Source: Ancylobacter sp. TS-1 (GTDB taxonomy: Bacteria > Pseudomonadota > Alphaproteobacteria > Rhizobiales > Xanthobacteraceae). From it: 64,000 nt of DNA. This document shows, piece after piece, positions 34,756 to 44,613 of the stretch. The notes under the pieces are model-generated. The model saw only the letters and a program-made list of their open reading frames with translations, searched no databases and was not told the origin of the DNA. The stretch's first letter is position 1. Each line of letters starts with the position of its first letter. A program made the translations under genes and the position numbers. Location: positions 3,522,001 through 3,586,000 of the forward strand of contig NZ_CP045144.1 of the NCBI RefSeq assembly GCF_009223885.1, given 5' to 3'.

Positions 34756-36348
34756 ATGTCGCTGAGCCCGCGCCTCGAATTCCGCCAGACCCAGTCGCTG
34801 GTGATGACGCCGCAGCTGATGCAGGCGATCAAGCTGCTGCAGCTCTCCAATCTCGATCTGGTCGCCTATGTCGAGGCCGAGCTGGAGCGCAACCCGCTGC
34901 TGGAGCGCCAGGCCGAGCCCGAGGGCGAGCGCCCCGCCGAGGGCGAGCGCACCAATGACGGCGACGGCGACGCCCATCCCGGCGCCGGCTTCGAGGCGGC
35001 CGAGGCGGCCGATGCCGCCGACATGGACGGCGGGCACGAGGAGCGTGCCGACTGGATGCAGGAGCGGCTGGAATCCAGCCGCGCCATCGAGGACCGGCTC
35101 GACACCAATCTCGAAAACGTGTTTCCGGACGATTCCGGCCGCGAGCCGGCCGTGCCCCAGCCGAGCGGCGAGGCACCGGCCTTCTCGGAGTGGTCCGGCT
35201 CCGGCTCCGGCGGCCGCGACGACGACGGCTACAATCTGGAAGCCTTCGTCTCCGCCGAGACCACGCTCGGCGACCATCTGGAGGGCCAGCTTGCCCTTGC
35301 CGTCTCCGATCCGGTCGAGCGGCTGATCGGCCATCACCTCATCGACCTGATCGACGAGGCGGGGTACCTCACGGCCGACCTCGCCGGCATCGCCGAGCGC
35401 CTCGGTGCGCCGCTGGCCAGCGTCGAGCGGGTGCTCGCCCTCGTGCAGGCTTTCGACCCGCCGGGCATCGGCGCGCGCTCGCTGTCCGAATGCCTCGCCA
35501 TCCAGCTGCGCGAGCGTAACCGCTACGACCCCTGCATGGCGGCGCTGCTCGCCCATCTCGAACTGCTCGCCCGGCGCGAATTCGCCACGCTGAAGCGGGT
35601 GTGCGGCGTCGACGACGAGGATCTGGCGGAAATGGTCGGCGAGATCCGCCGGCTCAACCCGAAGCCGGGCCTCGCCTTCGGCTCCGGCGTGATCCAGCCC
35701 ATCGTGCCGGATGTGTTCGTGCGCGGGTCCATCGACAACTGGCTGGTGGAGCTGAACGCCGACACGCTGCCGCGCGTGCTGGTCAACCAGTCCTATTACA
35801 GCCGGGTGCAGAAGACGACGCGCAACGAGCGCGAGAAGGCGTTCCTGTCCGACTGCATGCAGACCGCGACCTGGCTCACCCGCTCGCTCGACCAGCGCGC
35901 CCGCACCATCCTCAAGGTGGCAACCGAGATCGTGCGCCAGCAGGACGCCTTCCTCACGCTCGGCGTGCAGCATCTGCGGCCGTTGAACCTGCGCATGGTG
36001 GCGGACGCCATCGGCATGCACGAATCCACCGTCTCGCGCGTCACGTCCAACAAATACATGGCGACGCCGCGCGGAATCTTCGAGATGAAGTATTTCTTCT
36101 CGTCCTCCATTTCCTCGTCCGACGGCGGCGAGGCGCATTCGGCGGAATCGGTGCGCTTCCGCATCAAGCAGATGATCGACGCGGAGAGTCCGGACGACGT
36201 GCTTTCCGACGACACGCTGGTGCATCGCCTGCGCGAGGCGGGAATCGACATCGCCCGCCGCACGGTCGCCAAATACCGCGAGGCGATGCGCATTCCTTCA
36301 TCCGTGCAGCGCCGGCGCGAGAAGCAGGCGGCCCTCTCGGCCGGCTGA
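34756..36348 (+). CDS. rpoN: RNA polymerase sigma-54 factor
   Basis: Sigma factor for -24/-12 promoters that need an AAA+ activator, controlling nitrogen and other regulons. The 530-residue protein has the glutamine- and leucine-rich region I (LEFRQTQSLVMTPQLMQAIKLLQLSN), an acidic region II (about 55-140), the core-binding region, and the C-terminal DNA-binding domain. That domain carries the helix-turn-helix ADAIGMHESTVSRVTSNKYM and the RpoN box ARRTVAKYREAM. The order lptB-rpoN-hpf-ptsN is the conserved proteobacterial arrangement. Confidence 0.96.
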   Translation: MSLSPRLEFRQTQSLVMTPQLMQAIKLLQLSNLDLVAYVEAELERNPLLERQAEPEGERPAEGERTNDGDGDAHPGAGFEAAEAADAADMDGGHEERADWMQERLESSRAIEDRLDTNLENVFPDDSGREPAVPQPSGEAPAFSEWSGSGSGGRDDDGYNLEAFVSAETTLGDHLEGQLALAVSDPVERLIGHHLIDLIDEAGYLTADLAGIAERLGAPLASVERVLALVQAFDPPGIGARSLSECLAIQLRERNRYDPCMAALLAHLELLARREFATLKRVCGVDDEDLAEMVGEIRRLNPKPGLAFGSGVIQPIVPDVFVRGSIDNWLVELNADTLPRVLVNQSYYSRVQKTTRNEREKAFLSDCMQTATWLTRSLDQRARTILKVATEIVRQQDAFLTLGVQHLRPLNLRMVADAIGMHESTVSRVTSNKYMATPRGIFEMKYFFSSSISSSDGGEAHSAESVRFRIKQMIDAESPDDVLSDDTLVHRLREAGIDIARRTVAKYREAMRIPSSVQRRREKQAALSAG

Positions 36349-36393
36349 ACGCCTGCCGGCGCGGAACTCCGCCAAGCTATCCACTGCCCCTCG

Positions 36394-36422
36394 TTGACAC
36401 ATTCCCTCGCGGCTCCTACCTC
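36394..36422 (+). promoter_or_regulatory. Possible sigma-70 promoter of hpf
   Basis: A perfect TTGACA (36394-36399) is followed after 17 bases by TACCTC, a poor -10 match. It lies about 100 bases before hpf, so hpf and ptsN might be transcribed independently of rpoN. Confidence 0.3.
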
Positions 36423-36519
36423 TTAAGGGCACCGGCCGGGCATGTAGGGGGTTCGGGCAGGGCAGGGGTGGACACGATCGACCGCCCCAGGCCACGCCCC
36501 AGCAGAGGGACTAGTCACG

Positions 36520-37119
36520 ATGCCGCTGCGGGTTTCAGGAAAAAATCTCGACGTGGGCGAGGCGCTGAGGCAACGGGTCTCCGACCGTGTTGCCGGCGCC
36601 ATGGGCAAGTATTTCGACGGCGGCTGGTCCGGCCACGTCACCGTGGCCCGCGAGGGCTCCGGCTATCGCTCGGACTGCGCGCTGCATCTCGACAGCGGGA
36701 CGGTGCTGCAGGCCCATGCGGACGCGCAGGACCCTTACGCCAGCGCCGATGCCGCCGTGGAGCGGATCGAGACGCGGCTGCGCCGCTACAAGAGCCGGAT
36801 CAAGCGCCGCACCGCCAATGGCGAGGCCGACGGCGCCCCGCTGGCCGAGACGGTGCCGCTCACCGTCTTCTCCGCGCCCGAGCATGACGAGTTCGAGCTG
36901 ATCGAAGGCTGGAGCCCGACCGTGGTCGCCGAGGCGATGGCCAGCCTGCCGCGGCTCTCGGTGAGCGACGCGGTGCTCGAACTGGACTTCACCGGGGCTT
37001 CCGCCCTCGTCTTCCGCCACGCCGGCCATGGACGCATCAACGTCGTGTACCGGCGCGGGGACGGGCATGTCGGCTGGGTCGACCCGCCGGCCGCCGCCCT
37101 CTCGGAAGACGTGCATTGA
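36520..37119 (+). CDS. hpf: Ribosome hibernation promoting factor, long form
   Basis: Binds the small ribosomal subunit in starvation and dimerises ribosomes. At 199 residues it is the long form: an N-terminal HPF/YfiA domain (LRVSGKNLDVGEALRQRVSDRVAGAMGKYF...VTVAREGSGYRSDC...ASADAAVERIETRLRRYKSRIK), a linker, and the C-terminal dimerisation domain (SPTVVAEAMASLPRLSVSDAVLELDFTGASALVFRHAGHGRINVVYRRGDGHVGWVDP). It stands in the usual place between rpoN and ptsN. Confidence 0.94.
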   Translation: MPLRVSGKNLDVGEALRQRVSDRVAGAMGKYFDGGWSGHVTVAREGSGYRSDCALHLDSGTVLQAHADAQDPYASADAAVERIETRLRRYKSRIKRRTANGEADGAPLAETVPLTVFSAPEHDEFELIEGWSPTVVAEAMASLPRLSVSDAVLELDFTGASALVFRHAGHGRINVVYRRGDGHVGWVDPPAAALSEDVH

Positions 37120-37222
37120 CCGCTCATCGTTCCGGCAAGCGCGCGGCGGCGAAGACCGTCCGCGCGCTTCCACTCGCCAAGCCCTTCACCACTGCCCGCC
37201 TCGCTACGCTGCGGATCCCGTC

Positions 37223-37687
37223 ATGGCCCTGAACGACATTCTGGCGTTGTCCGCGGTCTTCCCGACCCTGCGGGTCGGCAGCAAGAAGCAGGCGCTGCAG
37301 GAGCTGGCCGCCCACGCGGCCGAACAGCTCAAGCGCGACGAGCGGGAAATCTTCGAGACGCTGAACCAGCGCGAGCGGCTCGGCTCCACCGGGGTCGGCA
37401 ACGGCATCGCCATTCCGCACGGCAAGCTCGCCAAGATGGACAAGCTGTTCGGCATGTTCGCGCGGCTCGACAAGCCGATCGACTTCGAGGCGCTGGACGG
37501 CGAGCCGGTCGATCTCATCTTCCTGCTGCTGGCGCCGGAGGCGGCCGGTGCCGACCATCTCAAGGCGCTGGCCCGCGTGGCGCGCCTGCTGCGCGACCCC
37601 GAGGTGGCCCGCAAGCTTCGCACCTCGCGCGACGCCGCCTCGATCCACGCCATTCTGACCGGAACGCCGGCGACCGACGCCGCCTGA
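37223..37687 (+). CDS. ptsN: Nitrogen-regulatory phosphotransferase protein EIIA-Ntr
   Basis: Phosphoacceptor at the end of the PTS-Ntr relay, which adjusts potassium transport, nitrogen and stress responses by its phosphorylation state. The 154-residue PTS EIIA type-2 domain has the phosphorylated histidine in GNGIAIPHGKL (residue about 66) and FARLDKPIDFEALDGEPVDLIFLLLAPE. The ATG at 37223 gives the standard start MALNDIL. Two more genes of the relay (ptsP, ptsO) are not in the window. Confidence 0.93.
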   Translation: MALNDILALSAVFPTLRVGSKKQALQELAAHAAEQLKRDEREIFETLNQRERLGSTGVGNGIAIPHGKLAKMDKLFGMFARLDKPIDFEALDGEPVDLIFLLLAPEAAGADHLKALARVARLLRDPEVARKLRTSRDAASIHAILTGTPATDAA

Positions 37688-37795
37688 GGCGGGCCGGGCG
37701 GGCAATCGCGCTTCGACACGTCGTCGCCGGTGCTGACAGCACGGCGGCGGCGCCCTATGTGAAACGGGTCCGTCGCCGCGTCAGGAGAGCCGTCC

Positions 37796-38122
37796 ATGGC
37801 CGAAACCGCTTTTCCCGCCAATCTCGCCGTCAGCCCCGAACAGGTCCGCGCCGCCCGCGCCGTGCTCAACTGGAGCCCGCAGGAGCTTGCCGAGCGGGCG
37901 CGGGTGACGCCGGACTGGCTGCACGAATTCGAGCAGGGCCGCGAGCCGGGCGACGATCTCGACCCGGGCGAGGCTGAGCGCCTGCGCCGCGTGCTGGAGG
38001 AAGCCGGCATCGACTTCCTCGACGCCGGCGAGGCCAGCAGCGGCGGCGGGCCGGGCCTGCGCCTCAAGCAGAAGGGCGGCTACATCGCCGCCGAGAATCT
38101 CAGCTCGGCCAACGACGTGTGA
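37796..38122 (+). CDS. Small XRE-type helix-turn-helix protein
   Basis: A 108-residue protein with one lambda-repressor-like helix-turn-helix (VSPEQVRAARAVLNWSPQELAERARVTPDWLHEFEQGRE, about 12-50) and an acidic C-terminal part with no recognised domain. Such short XRE proteins are common and usually regulate nearby or phage-type promoters. No toxin or phage gene adjoins it, and a palindromic repeat follows. The target is unknown. Confidence 0.78.
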   Translation: MAETAFPANLAVSPEQVRAARAVLNWSPQELAERARVTPDWLHEFEQGREPGDDLDPGEAERLRRVLEEAGIDFLDAGEASSGGGPGLRLKQKGGYIAAENLSSANDV

Positions 38123-38129
38123 GGGTCAG

Positions 38130-38250
38130 TCGGACGAAAGTCCGTTCGACCTCTCCCCGAGGGGGAGAGGTCGCCGCGCAGCGGCGGGTGAGGGGGCGGG
38201 ACGCCGAGCCAAGCCCCTCACCCTACCCCTCTCCCCGACGGGGAGAGGGA
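38130..38250. repeat. Long interrupted palindrome, family C
   Basis: A small hairpin CGGAC-GAAA-GTCCG (38131-38144) is followed by CTCTCCCCGAGGGGGAGAG (38151-38169), CGCCGCGCAGCGGCG (38172-38186), GGGTGAGGGG (38186-38195) pairing with CCCCTCACCC (38215-38224), and CTCTCCCCGACGGGGAGAG (38230-38248). The whole folds into a cruciform-like structure resembling RIME-type elements of Hyphomicrobiales. It separates two convergent genes, so it could serve as a transcript end. Confidence 0.8.
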
Positions 38251-38300
38251 GAGCGCGCGCTGGCACCGGCGAGGACGCCGCAAGCGTAGGACGACACCCC

Positions 38301-39374
38301 TTACGGCGTGATCGCCACCTTCAGCACGCCGTCCCGCTGGTGCGAGAACAGGTCGTAGGCGGCCTCGATGTCGTCGAGCTTGAAGCGGTGGGTGACGAGG
38401 GGCTTCAGGTCGACCCGGCCGGAGGCGATGACGTCGATCAGCCGGCGCATGCGCTCCTTGCCGCCGGGGCAGAGCGTGGTGACGATCTTGTTGTCGCCGA
38501 GGCCGGCGGAGAAGGCGCCGAGCGGGATCTTCAGGTCGGTGGAGTAGACGCCGAGCGAGGACAGCGTGCCGCCCGGGCGCAGCACCTTCAGCGCGCTTTC
38601 GAAGGTGCCCTGCGTGCCCAGCGCCTCGATGGAGACGTCGACGCCGCGCCCGTCGGTCAGCGCCATGATCTGCTCGACCACATCGCCCTTGGTGAAATCG
38701 ACCACATGGCTGCACCCGAGCCGCGCGGCGATGGCGAGGCGCTCGGGCACGGTGTCGACGCCGATGATGCGGGTGGCGCCTTTCAGCTTGGCGCCGGCCA
38801 CCGCGCACAAGCCGATCGGGCCGAGCGCGAACACCGCCACCGTGTCGCCGATCTGCACCGCGCCGCTTTCGGCGCCGGAGAAGCCGGTGGACATGATGTC
38901 CGGGCACATCAGCACTTCCTCGTCGGAAAGGTCGTCCGGCACCGGGGCGAGGTTGGCGAGCGCGTCCGGCACCAGCACATATTCGGCCTGCGTGCCGTCG
39001 ATAGTGTTGCCGAACTTCCAGCCGCCCATCGGCTTGAAGCCGTGCTTCATGCCGGGCCCGTCCTGCGAGCCGCAGCCGCACAGGCAGGCGTAGGAATAGC
39101 CGCTCGGGGTGATGGCGCCGGCGATGACGCGCTGGCCCTCGCGATAGCCCGTCACCTGCGAGCCGAGCTTCTCGATGATGCCGACCGGCTCATGGCCGAT
39201 GGTCAGGCCGCGGGCGACCGGATACTCGCCCTTGAGGATGTGCACATCGGTGCCGCAGATCGTCGTGGTGGTGATGCGGACCAGCGCGTCGAGCGGCCCG
39301 ACGTCGGGAATCGGCTTCTCGTCGAGGACGATGCGACCGGGTTCGACGAAGATCGCCGCTTTCATCTTGGCCAT
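38301..39374 (-). CDS. Zinc-dependent alcohol dehydrogenase, secondary-alcohol type
   Basis: A 357-residue medium-chain dehydrogenase resembling the Thermoanaerobacter secondary alcohol dehydrogenase. The catalytic zinc ligands are C40 (CGTD), H61 (GHEPVG) and D159 (MCPDIMSTGF, in place of Cys), which is the diagnostic feature of that group. The cofactor loop ALGPIGLCAVAGAKLKGATRIIGVD ends in an Asp, suggesting NAD rather than NADP. AGGAGA lies 6 bases before the ATG at 39374. Substrates of such enzymes are short secondary alcohols and ketones. The in vivo role is unknown. Confidence 0.88.
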   Translation of the reverse strand: MAKMKAAIFVEPGRIVLDEKPIPDVGPLDALVRITTTTICGTDVHILKGEYPVARGLTIGHEPVGIIEKLGSQVTGYREGQRVIAGAITPSGYSYACLCGCGSQDGPGMKHGFKPMGGWKFGNTIDGTQAEYVLVPDALANLAPVPDDLSDEEVLMCPDIMSTGFSGAESGAVQIGDTVAVFALGPIGLCAVAGAKLKGATRIIGVDTVPERLAIAARLGCSHVVDFTKGDVVEQIMALTDGRGVDVSIEALGTQGTFESALKVLRPGGTLSSLGVYSTDLKIPLGAFSAGLGDNKIVTTLCPGGKERMRRLIDVIASGRVDLKPLVTHRFKLDDIEAAYDLFSHQRDGVLKVAITP

Positions 39375-39481
39375 GGAATGTCTCCTGCGGTGGGTTCGGC
39401 AGGAGAATGACCATCCGGCGCGCCGGCGCCATGACACGCGTCAACAGCCGACCAAGGGACGCGCCGGAGCCCGGCGCGCGC

Positions 39482-40186
39482 TCAGACCGCGATGCCGCGC
39501 TCGCCCATCAGCCGCACGACGGCCGCGCGCAGCTCGGCGATGCCGTCGCCCTCGCGGCTGGAGGTCGGGAACACGAGCGGGAAGGCCGCCGGCCGGCGCG
39601 TCAGCGCCGCCTGGGTGGCGGCGATGCGCTCGGCGCGCTCGGGCGCCTTGAGCTGGTCGGCCTTGGTGAGCACGACGGCATAGGAGACCGCCGCCTTGTC
39701 GAGCCCGTCCAGCACCTCGAGGTCGATCGGCTTCAGCCCGTGCCGAGAATCGATGAGCACGAAGACGCGCGCCAGATTCGCCCGCCCGCGCAGATAGGCG
39801 TGAACGGTGGCGGTCCAAGCGTCCACCTTGTCCTTGGGCGCCTTGGCGAAGCCGTAGCCGGGCATGTCGACGAGGGTGAGGTCGGGGCCGAGCCCGAAGA
39901 AGATCAGTTCCTGCGTGCGCCCCGGCGTGACCGAGGTGCGGGCCAGAGCCTTGCGGCCGGTCAGCGCGTTGACCAGGCTGGACTTGCCCACATTCGAGCG
40001 GCCCGCCAGCGCGATCTCGATGCCGCGCATCGGCGGCAGTGTGGCGATGGTCGGCGCCGCCGACAGGAAGGTCCACTCGCCGGCGAACAGCCGTCGCCCG
40101 GCTTCGATCTCGCCGGGGGAAAAAGCGGTCGCGGCGGCACCCTGCTGTGCCGCCGCGTTGTCGTTCTGATGTCCGGAATCGCCCAC
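39482..40186 (-). CDS. engB: Ribosome biogenesis GTP-binding protein EngB/YsxC
   Basis: Small essential GTPase needed for large-subunit ribosome assembly and cell division. The 234-residue protein has the P-loop [15 protein letters not shown], the switch segment [26 protein letters not shown] and the guanine-specificity motif LTKADQL. The N-terminal 50 residues are an extension rich in Ala and Gly. It starts 4 bases after the yidC stop and is the last gene of the rpmH-rnpA-yidC-engB operon. Confidence 0.93.
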   Translation of the reverse strand: MGDSGHQNDNAAAQQGAAATAFSPGEIEAGRRLFAGEWTFLSAAPTIATLPPMRGIEIALAGRSNVGKSSLVNALTGRKALARTSVTPGRTQELIFFGLGPDLTLVDMPGYGFAKAPKDKVDAWTATVHAYLRGRANLARVFVLIDSRHGLKPIDLEVLDGLDKAAVSYAVVLTKADQLKAPERAERIAATQAALTRRPAAFPLVFPTSSREGDGIAELRAAVVRLMGERGIAV

Positions 40187-40190
40187 GTCG

Positions 40191-42008
40191 TCAGCCGGCC
40201 TTGGGCTTTTTCTTGCGCACGAACATGCTCTTCAGATTGTCCCACAATTCGATCTTCACGCCGTTCTTGCGCATGATGATCGACTGCTGGAGCACCGACA
40301 GGGTGTTGTTCCACGCCCAGTAGATGACGAGGCCCGAGGCGAAGGACGACAGCATGAAGGTGAAGATCAGCGGCATCCAGTCGAAGATCATCTTCTGCGT
40401 CGGGTCCGGCGGGGCCGGGTTGAGCTTCATCTGCGCCCACATGGTGCAGCCCATGATGATCGGCCACACGCCGAGCATCAGGAAGTGGCCGATCACCGGC
40501 ACGGTGGCGGGATCCCACGGGATGATGCCGAACAGGTTGAAGATCGTCGTCGGGTCGGGCGCCGAGAGGTCGTGGATCCAGCCGAAGAACGGCGCGTGCC
40601 GCATCTCGATGGTGACGAACAGCACCTTGTAGAGGGCGAAGAAGACGGGGATCTGGATCAGGATCGGAAGGCAGCCCGCGACCGGGTTGATCTTCTCCTT
40701 CTTGTAAATCTCCATCATCGCCTGCTGGAGCTTCACGCGGTCGTCGCCATAGCGCTCGCGCAGCGCGGTGATCTCCGGCTGCACCGCCTTCATCTTCGCC
40801 ATGGAGGCGTAGCTCTTGTTGGCGAGCGGGAAGAACACGGCCTTCAGCATGACCGTGACGACCAGGATCGCCACGCCGAAATTGCCGACGAAGCGGTAGA
40901 TCCAGTCGATCACCAGGAACAGCGGCTTGGTGATGAAATAGAACCAGCCCCAGTCGATCAGCCGGTCGAAGCGGTCGATATTGTACTGCTGCTGGTAGCC
41001 GTCGACGAGCTGCACCACCTTGGCGCCGGCGAACAGGCGGCCATCCGTCGAGGCTTTGGCGCCCGGCGCCACGCTGACGGCGTCGCCCAGAAAGTCGGTC
41101 TGGTAGGTGTGGTCGGTGCCGGTCTGCGCGGCGGAGAAGCGCACCTGCACCTTCTCTTCGGCGCCGGGAATGACGGTGGCCGCCCAGTACTTGTCGGTGA
41201 TGCCGAGCCAGCCGCCGACCGAGGGGAAGGTCTCGGACTGGCGCTCGGCGATGGCGCTGTACTTGACCTCGTGGAGGCCACCCTCCGAGGTCACGCCGAT
41301 CAGGCCTTCATGCAGGATGTAGTAGCCGAGCGTGTGCGGCGTGCCGTGGCGCGAGATCAGCGCGTAGGGATGCAGCGCGACCGGCGCGGCGGTGGTGTTC
41401 TCCACCTCGTCGACCACGTGGAACATGTAGTTAGGGTCGATGGTGACGGTGCGGCGGAAGGTGAGGCCGGCGCCGTTGTCCCAGGTCAGCACCAGCGGCG
41501 CGTCGGGCGTCAGCCTGGCGCCTTCGGGCGCGGTCCACAGCGTATCGGCACCCGGCACCGCGACGGTGGCGCCGGCGCCCGGCACCCAGCCGAACTCGGC
41601 GTAGAAAGGATTCGGCCCGCCGGAGGGCGAGAGCAGCACGATGATCGGGCTGCTCCGGTCGACGGTCTCGTGGTAGCCCTTGAGCGACAGGTCGTCGATG
41701 CGTCCGCCCTTGAGGGCGATGGAGCCGACGACGCTCGGCGTGTCGATGGCAACGCGCGGCGAGCGGGCGAGGGCCTCGGCGCGGGTGAGCGCCCGGGGGG
41801 CGCCCGTCGCGGTGGTGGGGGCGGCGGTGCCGGGGGCGGGCGCCTCGGTGCCGGCGGCCGGTGCCGTGCCCGGCGCCGGCTGCTGGGCGGCCTGCTGCTG
41901 CTGGCGCTGCTGCTCCATCTGCGGGACGCCGGAGAAATACTGCCAGGCGATCAGCACCGCCATCGACAGGACGATGGCGGCGATCATATTGCGATTTTCA
42001 CTGGTCAT
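40191..42008 (-). CDS. yidC: Membrane protein insertase YidC
   Basis: Inserts proteins into the inner membrane, alone or with Sec. The 605-residue protein has an N-terminal membrane anchor ([20 protein letters not shown]), a Gln/Ala/Pro-rich linker (about 30-75), the large periplasmic beta-supersandwich and the conserved C-terminal 60KD_IMP domain with five helices ([38 protein letters not shown] ... [12 protein letters not shown]), ending in a basic tail. The start overlaps the end of rnpA by 11 bases. Confidence 0.95.
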   Translation of the reverse strand: MTSENRNMIAAIVLSMAVLIAWQYFSGVPQMEQQRQQQQAAQQPAPGTAPAAGTEAPAPGTAAPTTATGAPRALTRAEALARSPRVAIDTPSVVGSIALKGGRIDDLSLKGYHETVDRSSPIIVLLSPSGGPNPFYAEFGWVPGAGATVAVPGADTLWTAPEGARLTPDAPLVLTWDNGAGLTFRRTVTIDPNYMFHVVDEVENTTAAPVALHPYALISRHGTPHTLGYYILHEGLIGVTSEGGLHEVKYSAIAERQSETFPSVGGWLGITDKYWAATVIPGAEEKVQVRFSAAQTGTDHTYQTDFLGDAVSVAPGAKASTDGRLFAGAKVVQLVDGYQQQYNIDRFDRLIDWGWFYFITKPLFLVIDWIYRFVGNFGVAILVVTVMLKAVFFPLANKSYASMAKMKAVQPEITALRERYGDDRVKLQQAMMEIYKKEKINPVAGCLPILIQIPVFFALYKVLFVTIEMRHAPFFGWIHDLSAPDPTTIFNLFGIIPWDPATVPVIGHFLMLGVWPIIMGCTMWAQMKLNPAPPDPTQKMIFDWMPLIFTFMLSSFASGLVIYWAWNNTLSVLQQSIIMRKNGVKIELWDNLKSMFVRKKKPKAG

Positions 42009-42405
42009 GCAGCGTCTCTCCGTCGGCGTGCGCCGGACCCCGCGCGGTTTGTTCGCGCGCGGGCCTTGGCGGACGTCGGCTTCCTGAATGGAGGCGGGCG
42101 ATGCCTCGCTCGATGTCTTTTACGAGGTCGGCGAAAGGCGTGCCGAGCGCGGCGCGCCGGGCTACGATCACATAGTCGAAACCGTCCTTGCCCGCGCGCG
42201 GCAGGGCGTCGCGGACGGCGGCGCGCAGACGGCGGCGGATGCGATTCCGCTCCACCGCGTTGCCGTGCTTCTTGGTGACGGTGAGCCCGATCCGGGGCGC
42301 GGTCTCGTCGGCGCGGTCACGGCCCTGAAGCAGCAGCGGACCCGAATTGGCGCGCAGCCCTGAGGCTGCGGCCAGGAAGTCCTTGCGCTTGACGATCCGG
42401 TGCAT
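41998..42405 (-). CDS. rnpA: Ribonuclease P protein component
   Basis: Protein subunit of RNase P, which matures tRNA 5' ends. The 135-residue basic protein opens [10 protein letters not shown] and has the family signature [30 protein letters not shown] (residues about 42-71). The ATG at 42405 gives the standard length. The open frame upstream is not homologous. It lies 65 bases after rpmH and overlaps yidC. No yidD gene is between them. Confidence 0.94.
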   Translation of the reverse strand: MHRIVKRKDFLAAASGLRANSGPLLLQGRDRADETAPRIGLTVTKKHGNAVERNRIRRRLRAAVRDALPRAGKDGFDYVIVARRAALGTPFADLVKDIERGIARLHSGSRRPPRPAREQTARGPAHADGETLHDQ

Positions 42406-42470
42406 GGCTGGGCGCCGATCCTCAGGCGGCAGCGCGGCGCGCCCCAGCCATATGGGGCCGAAAGGCGGGA

Positions 42471-42605
42471 TCAGGCCGACAGACGCTTGCGGCCATGGGC
42501 CCGGCGGGCATTGATGATCTTGCGGCCGTTGCGGGTCGCCATGCGCGCACGGAAGCCGTGCCGGCGGGCGCGCACGAGCTTGCTGGGTTGATAAGTGCGC
42601 TTCAC
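42471..42605 (-). CDS. rpmH: 50S ribosomal protein L34
   Basis: The 44-residue L34 is recognised by its complete sequence pattern [20 protein letters not shown] and the ending [18 protein letters not shown]. The start is GTG at 42605, giving the exact family length. It heads the rpmH-rnpA-yidC-engB operon, with a sigma-70 promoter about 140 bases upstream. Confidence 0.96.
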   Translation of the reverse strand: MKRTYQPSKLVRARRHGFRARMATRNGRKIINARRAHGRKRLSA

Positions 42606-42742
42606 GGGTCTTTCTCCGCTTGTTCGATATACTGCCCGGACCGGAATGCTCCCCGCTTCCGGCAGACCGCGAAACCAGTCGCGGTAACAAGCGCGCATAC
42701 GAGGGGCAACCCGACCGCGTAGGCAGCCGTGGTTGGAGCCGG

Positions 42743-42771
42743 CTTATAGGGGGGGCGCCTGCCCGAGTCAA
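42743..42771 (-). promoter_or_regulatory. Sigma-70 promoter of rpmH-rnpA-yidC-engB
   Basis: On the minus strand TTGACT (42771-42766) and TATAAG (42748-42743) are separated by exactly 17 bases. The predicted start is about 130 bases before rpmH, leaving an untranslated leader with no evident riboswitch. The rest of the 409-base gap to the divergent kinase gene (42606-43014) shows no further gene or structure that I can support. Confidence 0.75.
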
Positions 42772-43014
42772 CGTGTCGGCGCCCAACTTGTGCACGCCAT
42801 CGCGCCGGGGGCGTCCCGCTTCCGTCGCGAGCGTGCGCGATCACACTCTGGCGATCGCGCGCGGGCGCCATACATGATGGGATGGGACAGATCCGTCCGG
42901 CCCGCGCCTGCGTAGGAATGACGTTGCGTCGTCTCCATGCCGCATTCGTTGGCTCGGATGGGAATCCGCCGGGCGCCGCGCAATGCGCAGGCTTCCGGCG
43001 CGGGCAGGGGTTCG

Positions 43015-44613
43015 ATGAAGCAGGATTCGGAATCGGGAACGCGCGCCGTCGCCCTGTCCGCCGTCGCGGCGGGCAGCGGCTCCGCGCGCCCGGCCGAGGC
43101 GGTGCCTGCGGTGCCCGAGCGCCCCGGCGCCCGCCCCGGCGCCGGGGCGCCGGCCGCGCGCGTGCCGCGTCATCTCGGCCTTTCCGGCAAGCTGCTGGCC
43201 TTCACCCTCGTCTTCGTGCTGCTGGCCGAGGTGCTGATTCTCGTGCCGGCGGTCGCCGCCTTCCGCCTCAACTGGCTGTCCGACCGGCTCGCCGCCGCGC
43301 GTACCGCCGCGCTGGTGCTGGACGCCGCGCCGGACGGGATGATTCCGCCCCAGCTGACCCAGGAACTGCTGCGCAGCGTCGGCGCCATCACCGTGGCGCT
43401 GAAGCGCGACGACACAAGGCGCCTGCTCGCCTCCTCCGACATGCCCCCCGACGTCGACCACCACGCCGACGTGCGCGATGTCGGCCCGTGGCAGGCGGTG
43501 ACGGAGGCGGCCGACACGCTGCTGGCGCGCGACGGGCGCATCATCCGCGCCGTCGGCACGCCCCCGCGCGGCGACGGCTTCGTCGAGATCGTGTTCAACG
43601 AGACGCCGCTGCGCAAGGCGATGCTGCGCTTCACCGGCAACCTGCTGCTGGTCTCGCTGGTGATCGCCGCGCTGACCGGGGCGCTGGTCTATCTCGGCCT
43701 CGCCTGGATGTTCGTGCGGCCGATGCGCCGGCTGACCCTGCGCATGATCGCCTTCCGCGACAATCCCGCCCTGCCGGTGCCGGAGGTCGGTCCCGGCACC
43801 CGTATGGACGAGATCGGCCAGGCCGAGCGCGAACTGACCGCCATGCAGCGCCAGATCGCCGAGACGCTGCAGCAGAAGAGCCATCTCGCCGCGCTGGGTC
43901 TCGCGGTGTCGAAGATCAACCACGACCTGCGCAACCTGCTCGCCTCGGTACAGCTCATCTCCGACCGCCTCGCCGACATTCAGGACCCGGCGGTGCAGCG
44001 TTTCGCGCCCAAGCTGGAAGCCGCGCTCGACCGCGCCATCGCCTATTGCCAGCACACGCTCGCCTATGGCCGCGCGCAGGAGCCCCCGCCCGAGCGGCGC
44101 ATGGTGGCGCTCGGCCCGCTGGTGGCCGAGGTGCGCGACACGCTCGGCCTCGGCGGCGGCGAGGACGGGACCGGGATCGGCTTCGTCGAATCGATCGATC
44201 GCGGGCTGGAGGTCGACGCCGACCCCGACCAGCTGTTCCGCGTGCTGCTCAATTTGTGCCGCAATGCCGTCGAGGCGCTCTCGGCGCGGGCGCCCAACGA
44301 TCTCTCCCGCGACCAGATCCGCATCACCGGCCGGCGCGAGGGCGCCATCGTGGTGATCGAGGTGGCCGATACCGGCCCCGGCGTGCCCGAGCGCGCCCGC
44401 GCCCATCTGTTCGAGGCGTTCCAGGGCTCGGCCCGGCGCGGCGGCACCGGTCTCGGCCTCGCCATCGCCGCCGAGCTGATGCAGGCGCATGGCGGCGACA
44501 TCCAGCTGGTGCCCGGCACCATCGGCGCCACCTTCCAGCTGCGCGTGCCCGACCGTCCGGTCGATCTCGACGCCCATCGCGACGCCCAGCGGGCGCTGCG
44601 CTCGCATGGCTGA
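43015..44613 (+). CDS. Membrane-bound sensor histidine kinase
   Basis: A 532-residue two-component sensor. A disordered Pro/Ala N-terminus (1-55) leads to membrane helix 1 (59-83), a periplasmic sensor of about 120 residues, helix 2 (208-232), a HAMP-like linker (WMFVRPMRRLTLRMIAFRDNP), and the dimerisation helix with the phosphoacceptor H303 in VSKINHDLRNLLASVQLISDRL. The ATPase domain has the N box NLCRNAVEAL, G1 DTGPGV and G2 GGTGLGLAI. The ATG at 43015 follows AGGGG. No response regulator adjoins it. The stop lies inside the start of the next gene, an overlap of 8 bases. Confidence 0.88.
   Translation: MKQDSESGTRAVALSAVAAGSGSARPAEAVPAVPERPGARPGAGAPAARVPRHLGLSGKLLAFTLVFVLLAEVLILVPAVAAFRLNWLSDRLAAARTAALVLDAAPDGMIPPQLTQELLRSVGAITVALKRDDTRRLLASSDMPPDVDHHADVRDVGPWQAVTEAADTLLARDGRIIRAVGTPPRGDGFVEIVFNETPLRKAMLRFTGNLLLVSLVIAALTGALVYLGLAWMFVRPMRRLTLRMIAFRDNPALPVPEVGPGTRMDEIGQAERELTAMQRQIAETLQQKSHLAALGLAVSKINHDLRNLLASVQLISDRLADIQDPAVQRFAPKLEAALDRAIAYCQHTLAYGRAQEPPPERRMVALGPLVAEVRDTLGLGGGEDGTGIGFVESIDRGLEVDADPDQLFRVLLNLCRNAVEALSARAPNDLSRDQIRITGRREGAIVVIEVADTGPGVPERARAHLFEAFQGSARRGGTGLGLAIAAELMQAHGGDIQLVPGTIGATFQLRVPDRPVDLDAHRDAQRALRSHG

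Noticed and set aside
42606..43014. Riboswitch or small RNA upstream of rpmH
   Set aside because: The 5' leader is explained by a standard promoter. I found no recognisable conserved structure.
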